From Streptomyces narbonensis (GTDB lineage Bacteria; Actinomycetota; Actinomycetes; Streptomycetales; Streptomycetaceae): a stretch of DNA of 64,000 nucleotides. Location of the stretch: positions 434,001 to 498,000 of the forward strand of contig NZ_BMSF01000001.1 of assembly GCF_014649015.1 (NCBI RefSeq), written 5' to 3'. Below the pieces are notes generated by a model that saw only the letters and a list, made by a program, of their open reading frames with translations, had not been told where the DNA came from and did not search any database. Made by a program: the position numbers and the translations under genes. Below are positions 58,610 to 64,000 of the stretch, in pieces (the stretch's first letter is position 1; each line of letters starts with the position of its first letter).

Positions 58610-60484
58610 GTGAGCGACACACAGACCCTGATCGAGAACCGGCCGCCCTCCGTGGCGACCCTCTTCCTTGAGCGCGTCGAGCGGACTCCCGACGCGGAGG
58701 CCTACCGATACCCGGTGCCCGCCGCGTCCGGTGCCGGTCCCGACGACTGGAAGTCGCTCAGTTGGGGGCAGGCCGCCGAGCGGGTCTACGCGATCGCCGC
58801 CGGCCTCATCGATCTCGGCGTGCGGCCCGAGGAGCGGGTGGCCCTCGCCTCCTCCACCCGGGTGGAGTGGGTCCTCTCCGACCTCGGCGTGATGTGCGCG
58901 GGCGCCGCGACGACCACCATCTACCCGCAGACGAACGCCGAGGAGTCGGCCTTCATCCTCGCGGACTCCGAGTCCAAGGTCCTGATCGCCGAGGACGCGG
59001 CCCAGGTCGCCAAGGCCCGTGAGCGCCGCGCCGAGCTGCCCGACCTCCACCACGTCGTGGTCCTCGACCCCGAGGGCGTGGAGACCGACGACTGGGTCCT
59101 CTCGCTCGCCGACCTGGAAGCGCGCGGCAAGGCGTACCTGGAGAAGAACCCCGAGGCCGTGAAGGAGCGGGTCGCCGCGATCACCGCCGACCAGCTCGCC
59201 ACCCTCATCTACACCTCGGGCACCACCGGCCGCCCCAAGGGCGTCCGCCTCCCGCACGACAACTGGTCGTACATGGCCAAGGCCATCGCAGCCACCGGCC
59301 TCGTCACCAAGGACGACGTCCAGTACCTGTGGCTGCCGCTCGCCCACGTCTTCGGCAAGGTGCTGACCTCCGGCCAGATCGAGGTCGGACACGTCACGGC
59401 CCTGGACGGCCGGATCGACAAGATCATCGTGAACCTGCCGATCGTGCAGCCGACCTACATGGCGGCCGTCCCGCGCATCTTCGAGAAGGTCTACAACGGG
59501 GTCGCCGCCAAGGCCCGCGAGGGCGGCGGCGCCAAGTACAAGATCTTCCAGTGGTCGGCCGGCGTCGCCCGCGAGTACGCCAAGGTCACCCAGGACAACT
59601 TCCGCCGCACCGGCACGGCCTCGGCCCCCTTCGGCCTCACGGCCAAGCACAAGGTCGCCGACGCGCTGGTCTACAAGAAGCTCCGCGAGGCCTTCGGCGG
59701 GCGGCTGCGCGCCGCCGTCTCCGGCTCCGTCGCCCTGGCGCCCGAGATCGGCTACTTCTTCTCCGGCGCCGGCATCCACATCCTGGAGGGCTACGGCCTC
59801 ACGGAGTCCAGCGCCGCCTCCTTCGTCAACCCCGGCGAGGCCTACCGCACCGGCACCGTCGGCAAGCCGCTCCCCGGCACCGAGGTCCGGATCGCCGACG
59901 ACGGCGAGATCCTGCTGCGCGGCCCCGGCATCATGGAGGGCTACCACCGCCTGCCGGAGAAGACGGCCGAGGTCCTGGAGCCGGACGGCTGGTTCCACAC
60001 CGGCGACATCGGCGAGCTGTCCGCCGACGGGTACCTGCGGATCACCGACCGCAAGAAGGACCTGTTCAAGACCTCCGGCGGCAAGTACATCGCCCCGACC
60101 GAGGTCGAGGGCCAGTTCAAGGCCGTCTGCCCCTTCGTCTCCAACATCGTGGTGCTCGGCGCCGACCGGAACTACTGCTCCGCGCTCATCGCCCTCGACG
60201 AGCCCGCCATTCTCGGCTGGGCCGCCGAGCAGGGCCTCACCGGCAAGACCTACGCGGAGGTCGTCGCCGCCCCGGAGACCGAGAAGCTCGTCCAGGGGTA
60301 CATCGAGCGCCTCAACGAGAACCTCCAGCGCTGGCAGACGATCAAGAAGTTCCGCCTGCTGCCGCGCGACCTCGACGTCGAGCACGGCGAGCTGACCCCG
60401 TCGCTGAAAATGAAGCGGCCCGTCGTGGAGCGGACCTACCAGCACCTCATCGACGCGATGTACGAGGGCTCGCGCGAGGCGTAA
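58610..60484 (+). CDS. Long-chain acyl-CoA synthetase (AMP-dependent)
   Basis: 624 aa FadD-type enzyme. P-loop YTSGTTGRPKGV near residue 200, EGYGLTESSA (A5), DGWFHTGDIGEL (A7), DRKKDLFKTSGGKYIAP (A8/A10 region). Activates fatty acids with ATP and CoA. GTG behind GGAGGAC. It stands alone between lepA and the 15-bp repeat array. Confidence 0.95.
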   Translation: MSDTQTLIENRPPSVATLFLERVERTPDAEAYRYPVPAASGAGPDDWKSLSWGQAAERVYAIAAGLIDLGVRPEERVALASSTRVEWVLSDLGVMCAGAATTTIYPQTNAEESAFILADSESKVLIAEDAAQVAKARERRAELPDLHHVVVLDPEGVETDDWVLSLADLEARGKAYLEKNPEAVKERVAAITADQLATLIYTSGTTGRPKGVRLPHDNWSYMAKAIAATGLVTKDDVQYLWLPLAHVFGKVLTSGQIEVGHVTALDGRIDKIIVNLPIVQPTYMAAVPRIFEKVYNGVAAKAREGGGAKYKIFQWSAGVAREYAKVTQDNFRRTGTASAPFGLTAKHKVADALVYKKLREAFGGRLRAAVSGSVALAPEIGYFFSGAGIHILEGYGLTESSAASFVNPGEAYRTGTVGKPLPGTEVRIADDGEILLRGPGIMEGYHRLPEKTAEVLEPDGWFHTGDIGELSADGYLRITDRKKDLFKTSGGKYIAPTEVEGQFKAVCPFVSNIVVLGADRNYCSALIALDEPAILGWAAEQGLTGKTYAEVVAAPETEKLVQGYIERLNENLQRWQTIKKFRLLPRDLDVEHGELTPSLKMKRPVVERTYQHLIDAMYEGSREA

Positions 60485-60527
60485 GCCGGACCGGAGGGCG
60501 GGACCGTCGCCGTGAGGCGGCGGATAC

Positions 60528-60647
60528 CCACAGGCCGGCTGTCCACAGGCCGGCTGTCCACAGGCCGGCTGTCCGCAGGTCGGCTGTCCGCAGGCCGGCT
60601 GTCCGCAGGCCGGCTGTCCGCAGGTCGGTTATCCACAGGCCGGAGGT
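60528..60647. repeat. 15-bp tandem array carrying DnaA-box-like 9-mers
   Basis: About 7.7 copies of a 15-bp unit (CCACAGGCCGGCTGT or one to three changes). Across each unit boundary is a 9-mer: CTGTCCACA at 60539 and 60554, CTGTCCGCA at 60569, 60584, 60599 and 60614, and TTATCCACA, a perfect DnaA-box consensus, at 60629. All are on one strand with exact 15-bp phasing. Lies between the acyl-CoA synthetase gene and hemW. Confidence 0.9.
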
Positions 60648-60677
60648 TCACCTCGGGCGGTACGGGACAATGGGCTC

Positions 60678-61910
60678 ATGCCTTCCGTACTGCCCGATGG
60701 TGAGAACGTCCCCGACGACGGGGCGCTGCCCCCGCACGCCCTCGAAGGGGCGGGGGAGCGGCCCCTCGGGTTCTACCTGCACGTGCCGTACTGCGCCACG
60801 CGCTGCGGCTACTGCGACTTCAACACGTACACCGCGAGCGAGCTCCGCGGTGCCGGTGGCGTGCTCGCCTCCCGGGACAACTACGCCGGGCAGGTCACCG
60901 AGGAGATCCGGCTCGCCCGGAAGGTCCTCGGCGACGATCCCCGGCCGGTCCGGACCGTCTTCGTCGGCGGCGGCACACCCACGCTGCTCGCCGCCGGTGA
61001 CCTCGTACGGATGCTGGGGGCCATCCGCGACGAGTTCGGACTCGCGGACGACGCCGAGGTCACGACCGAGGCGAACCCGGAGTCCGTGAACCCCGCGTAT
61101 CTGGCGGAGCTGCGGGAGGGCGGGTTCAACCGGATCTCCTTCGGCATGCAGAGCGCCAAGCAGCACGTCCTGAAGATCCTCGACCGGACCCACACCCCCG
61201 GTCGCCCCGAGGCGTGCGTCGCGGAGGCGCGGGCCGCCGGCTTCGAGCACGTCAACCTCGACCTGATCTACGGCACGCCGGGGGAGTCCGACGACGACTG
61301 GCGGGCGTCCCTCGACGCGGCCATCGGTGCCGGGCCCGATCACGTCAGTGCGTACGCCCTGATCGTCGAGGAGGGGACGCAGCTCGCGCGCCGCATCCGG
61401 CGCGGCGAGGTGCCGATGACCGACGACGACGTGCACGCGGACCGGTACCTGATCGCGGACGCGGCCTTCGAGGAGGCGGGGTTCTCCTGGTACGAGGTGT
61501 CCAACTGGGCCACCTCCGAAGCCGGGCGCTGCCTCCACAACGAGCTGTACTGGCGCGGCGCCGACTGGTGGGGCGCCGGGCCCGGTGCGCACTCGCACGT
61601 CGGCGGGGTGCGCTGGTGGAACGTGAAGCATCCGGGGGCGTACGCGGCGGCACTGGGGGCCGGGAAGTCGCCCGGTGCCGGGCGGGAGCTCCTCTCGGAG
61701 GAGGACCGGCGGGTGGAGCGGGTGCTGCTGGAGCTGCGGCTGCGGGACGGGTGCCCACTGGATCTGCTGAAGCCGGCGGGGCTGGCGGCCGCGGGGAGGG
61801 CGCTGGGGGACGGGCTTCTCGACCCCGGGTCGTACGAGGACGGGCGGGCGGTTCTGACCCTGCGGGGTCGGCTGCTGGCCGATGCGGTGGTGCGGGACCT
61901 GGTGGACTAG
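60678..61910 (+). CDS. hemW: Radical SAM protein HemW (coproporphyrinogen oxidase-like)
   Basis: 410 aa. The 4Fe-4S motif CATRCGYC is Cys39, Cys43, Cys46, preceded by FYLHVPYCATRC; TVFVGGGTPTLL and NRISFGMQS follow. HemW acts as a heme chaperone in several bacteria rather than an oxidase. A -10-like GACAAT (60666-60671) ends 7 nt before the ATG, so likely leaderless. Confidence 0.94.
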   Translation: MPSVLPDGENVPDDGALPPHALEGAGERPLGFYLHVPYCATRCGYCDFNTYTASELRGAGGVLASRDNYAGQVTEEIRLARKVLGDDPRPVRTVFVGGGTPTLLAAGDLVRMLGAIRDEFGLADDAEVTTEANPESVNPAYLAELREGGFNRISFGMQSAKQHVLKILDRTHTPGRPEACVAEARAAGFEHVNLDLIYGTPGESDDDWRASLDAAIGAGPDHVSAYALIVEEGTQLARRIRRGEVPMTDDDVHADRYLIADAAFEEAGFSWYEVSNWATSEAGRCLHNELYWRGADWWGAGPGAHSHVGGVRWWNVKHPGAYAAALGAGKSPGAGRELLSEEDRRVERVLLELRLRDGCPLDLLKPAGLAAAGRALGDGLLDPGSYEDGRAVLTLRGRLLADAVVRDLVD

Positions 61911-61951
61911 GGCCGGGGCGGGGTGCTGCCCCGGCGGGGCGCATGCCCGCG

Positions 61952-62758
61952 CTACGGGGCCGTCACGAAGTCGATCAGTTCTTCCACTCGGCCCAGGAGC
62001 TCCGGTTCCAGGTCCTTGTAGGACGTGACCTTCGACAGGATGTGCTGCCAGGCCGCGCCCGTGTTGTCCGAGGGCCAACCCAGGGCGCGGCAGACGCCGG
62101 TCTTCCAGTCCTGGCCGCGCGGGACCGTCGGCCAGGCCCTGATGCCGACCGAGGACGGTTTCACCGCCTCCCAGACGTCGATGTACGGGTGGCCGACCAC
62201 CAGGACGTCCGGGGACGTGACCTGGGCGGCGATCCGGCTCTCCTTCGAGCCCGGGACCAGGTGGTCCACCAGGACGCCCAGGCGGGCGTCCGGCGCCGGA
62301 CCGAACTCGGCCACGATCGACGGCAGGTCGTCGATGCCCTCCAGGTACTCGACGACCACGCCCTCGATCCGCAGGTCGTCACCCCAGACCCGCTCGACGA
62401 GCTCGGCGTCGTGCCGGCCCTCCACGTAGATGCGGCCCGCCCGCGCCACGCGCGCCCGCGCGCCCGGGACGGCGACCGAGCCGGAGGCCGTGCGGGTGGG
62501 GCGTACCGGGGCGGCCGGGGCCGGGCGGACCAGGGTCACGACCCTGCCCTCCAGGAGGAAGCCGCGCGGCTCCATCGGGAAGACCCGGTGCTTGCCGAAG
62601 CGGTCCTCCAGGGTCACCGTGCCCGCCTCGCAGCGGATCACCGCCCCGCAGAAGCCCGTGGCGACCTCCTCCACGACGAGGTCGGGGTCGGCCGGCACCT
62701 CGGGGACGGGCGCCGAGCGCTTCCAAGCGGGAGTCAGATCCGGGTCGTAGCTGCGCAT
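61952..62758 (-). CDS. DUF3097 family protein, 268 aa
   Basis: Conserved actinobacterial family. MRSYDPDLTPAWK opening, then GFCGAVIRCEAGTVTLEDRFGKHRVFPMEPRGFLLEG, a TOPRIM-like segment RIYVEGRHDAELVERVWGDDLR and VDHLVPGSKESRI. The TOPRIM resemblance hints at nucleic acid work; no activity is known to me. ATG 62758 sits in the first of three copies of a tandem repeat; GAGAAT lies about 9 nt upstream. Confidence 0.88.
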   Translation of the reverse strand: MRSYDPDLTPAWKRSAPVPEVPADPDLVVEEVATGFCGAVIRCEAGTVTLEDRFGKHRVFPMEPRGFLLEGRVVTLVRPAPAAPVRPTRTASGSVAVPGARARVARAGRIYVEGRHDAELVERVWGDDLRIEGVVVEYLEGIDDLPSIVAEFGPAPDARLGVLVDHLVPGSKESRIAAQVTSPDVLVVGHPYIDVWEAVKPSSVGIRAWPTVPRGQDWKTGVCRALGWPSDNTGAAWQHILSKVTSYKDLEPELLGRVEELIDFVTAP

Positions 62759-62983
62759 GGGGCCCAATTCTCTCCGGGACGAGGTGGCGGGGGGACGCTG
62801 CTGGGGGTCCGGGGGTCGTCCCCCGGGAGCTGGAGTCAAGCGGGAGTCAGATCCGGGTCGTAGCTGCGCATGGGGCCCAATTCTCTCCGGGACGAGGTGG
62901 CGGGGGGATGCTGCGGGGGTCCGGGGGTCGTCCCCCGGGAGCTGGAGTCAAGCGGGAGTCGGATCCGGGTCGTAGCTGCGCAT
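62725..62983. repeat. Tandem repeat (113/112 bp) duplicating the DUF3097 gene start
   Basis: Three copies of the first 11 codons plus two copies of ~80 bp of upstream DNA. Starts on the minus strand are ATG 62758 (real gene), 62871 and 62983; the latter two meet a TGA after 11 codons (MRSYDPDLTPA and MRSYDPDPTPA). Copy offsets are 113 and 112 bp. Confidence 0.93.
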
Positions 62984-62993
62984 TCGGGCGACG

Positions 62994-63722
62994 TTATGAC
63001 ACGGCGAAGCGCCGTGCCAGTTCCTCGCGCTGTGTCCGTACGAACGTGGCGTCCACCACGGCCCCGTGGCCCGGCACGTACACCGCGTCCTCGCCGCCGA
63101 GCGAGAGCAGCCGGTCCAGCGCGTCCGGCCAGCGGGACGGGATCGCGTCCGGTCCAGCCTGCGGCTCGCCCGACTCCTCCACCAGGTCCCCGCAGAAGAC
63201 GACCTCCCGCTCCCCGGGGACGAAGAGCGCCAGGTCGTGGCCCGTGTGGCCCGGGCCGATGTTCGCCAGGAGTACCTGCCGGCCGCCCAGGTCGAGCGTC
63301 CACTCGCCGGAGACCACGTGCCGCGGGGCCACCAGCACGTCCACCGCCTCGGCCGCCTCCGCGGCGTCGAGCCCGTGGCGCACCGCGTCCGTGCGCAGCG
63401 CCTCCCGGTCCCGCGTGCGCGCCATGAGGTCGTCCGAGCCCACCGCGCCGAAGACCTCCGCGCCCGCGAACGCCGCCGTCCCGAAGACGTGGTCGAAGTG
63501 CGGATGGCTCAGTGCGATGTGCGTCACTCTTCGGCCGCCCGTCAGCGCCGCGATCCGCCCCCGGAGCTCGGCGCCCTCCGCGAGCGACGAGCCCGTGTCG
63601 TACAGCAGAAGCCCCTCCGCGCCCACCACCAGGCCCACCGTGGCGTCCCAGCCCGGCAGTCGGACCCTGCCGACACCGCGCGCCAGCCGCTCCCACCCGT
63701 ACGCTTCCCAATCGATGTCCAT
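62994..63722 (-). CDS. MBL-fold metallo-hydrolase, leaderless
   Basis: 242 aa. [10 protein letters not shown] zinc motif (HxHxDH), [23 protein letters not shown] and [11 protein letters not shown] complete the metal ligands. Substrate unknown. On its strand TAGCGT ends exactly 7 nt before ATG 63722, with no ribosome site. Confidence 0.93.
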   Translation of the reverse strand: MDIDWEAYGWERLARGVGRVRLPGWDATVGLVVGAEGLLLYDTGSSLAEGAELRGRIAALTGGRRVTHIALSHPHFDHVFGTAAFAGAEVFGAVGSDDLMARTRDREALRTDAVRHGLDAAEAAEAVDVLVAPRHVVSGEWTLDLGGRQVLLANIGPGHTGHDLALFVPGEREVVFCGDLVEESGEPQAGPDAIPSRWPDALDRLLSLGGEDAVYVPGHGAVVDATFVRTQREELARRFAVS

Positions 63723-63754
63723 GGGGCGACGCTAACCGGTGCGCGCCCGCCTCC

Positions 63755-63785
63755 TTGCCAGGAGCGTTGCCCGCCGCCGTACACT
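63755..63785 (+). promoter_or_regulatory. hrcA promoter
   Basis: TTGCCA (63755-63760), 19-nt spacer, TACACT (63780-63785), start predicted near 63792. Confidence 0.55.
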
Positions 63786-63799
63786 GGCCGGGGGATTTG

Positions 63800-63826
63800 C
63801 TGGCACTCGGGCAGGGTGAGTGCCAA
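63800..63826 (+). promoter_or_regulatory. CIRCE operator
   Basis: CTGGCACTC-N9-GAGTGCCAA, the HrcA-binding inverted repeat, with G/C replacing the outer TTA/TAA of the consensus TTAGCACTC. Lies just downstream of the predicted start, implying HrcA autoregulation. Confidence 0.88.
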
Positions 63827-63871
63827 AAGTGGAGCAACCGGAACGACGACGACAGCTGGAGGTGCGCACGA

Positions 63872-64000
63872 ATGCTCAGCGAACGCAGACTCGAGGTCCT
63901 GCGCGCCATCGTCCAGGACTACGTCGGGACGGAGGAGCCGGTCGGCTCGAAGGCGCTCACCGAGCGCCACAAGCTCGGCGTCTCGCCCGCCACCGTCCGC
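63872..64000 (+). CDS. hrcA: Heat-shock repressor HrcA (N-terminal part)
   Basis: Only 43 codons are visible; the gene runs off the right edge. [43 protein letters not shown] is the HrcA winged-helix N-terminus. ATG 63872 behind TGGAGG. The CIRCE element upstream supports it; dnaJ usually follows in Streptomyces. Confidence 0.95.
   Translation, partial: MLSERRLEVLRAIVQDYVGTEEPVGSKALTERHKLGVSPATVR

Noticed and set aside
60528..60647. CRISPR array
   Set aside because: Units are 15 bp, directly adjacent and without unique spacers; no cas genes.
60528..60647. oriC
   Set aside because: DnaA-box-like 9-mers occur, but there is no dnaA/dnaN, and the boxes are a uniform tandem repeat on one strand.
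62725..62983. Insertion sequence remnant or CRISPR
   Set aside because: No terminal inverted repeats or transposase; the unit is simply the start of the adjacent gene repeated.

Overview
The window is high-GC actinobacterial chromosome, almost certainly Streptomyces. Codon third positions are strongly G/C, which produces long antisense shadow ORFs, and the gene order is the conserved Streptomyces block rne-rplU-rpmA-obg ... proB-proA ... nadD-LCP-rsfS-phosphatase ... leuS ... comEA-comEC ... holA-rpsT-lepA ... hemW ... hrcA. Most of the window is core chromosome. No phage, insertion sequence, CRISPR array or secondary-metabolite cluster was seen.

Layout. 1-8.4 kb: cell-wall glycopolymer genes, namely two GT2-CDP-glycerol glycerophosphotransferase fusions and a GT4 enzyme. 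8.6-17.2 kb: a repeat-rich membrane protein, a TIGR03936-type protein, RNase E/G, L21, L27 and Obg. 17.3-24.1 kb: wall-polymer genes resume with a GT2, a third GT2-glycerophosphotransferase fusion, a GT4 and a GalE-like epimerase. 24.2-27.6 kb: a GT-C-like membrane protein divergent from a GtrB-GtrA pair. 27.6-30.8 kb: proB, an unknown gene and proA. 30.9-33.7 kb: two paralogous single-TM proteins and an M48 protease. 33.8-38.0 kb: two small membrane proteins, nadD, an LCP-family protein, rsfS and a histidine phosphatase. 38.1-42.4 kb: two identical tRNA-Ala(GGC) genes bracket an XRE regulator/MFS pair, a small zinc-ribbon gene and a GT87 enzyme. 42.5-51.1 kb: leuS behind an attenuator, a coiled-coil protein, degV and comEA-comEC. 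51.1-54.3 kb: an ArsR-like regulator, an MFS transporter, arylamine N-acetyltransferase and a small acidic protein. 54.4-64 kb: holA, rpsT, lepA, an acyl-CoA synthetase, hemW, a DUF3097 gene, an MBL hydrolase and the start of hrcA behind a CIRCE element.

The glycosyltransferase/glycerophosphotransferase genes, the epimerase, the GtrA/GtrB pair, GT87 and the LCP protein together look like parts of a teichoic-acid-type wall polymer pathway interleaved with translation and ribosome-assembly genes. The most notable sequence-level observations are a leaderless leucine leader peptide with terminator in front of leuS, a phased 15-bp array of DnaA-box-like 9-mers before hemW, a tandem duplication of the 5' end of the DUF3097 gene, apparent CTG start codons for two genes, a doubled AAAG-N4-CTTT operator over a leaderless promoter, and many start codons exactly 7 nt after a -10 hexamer.
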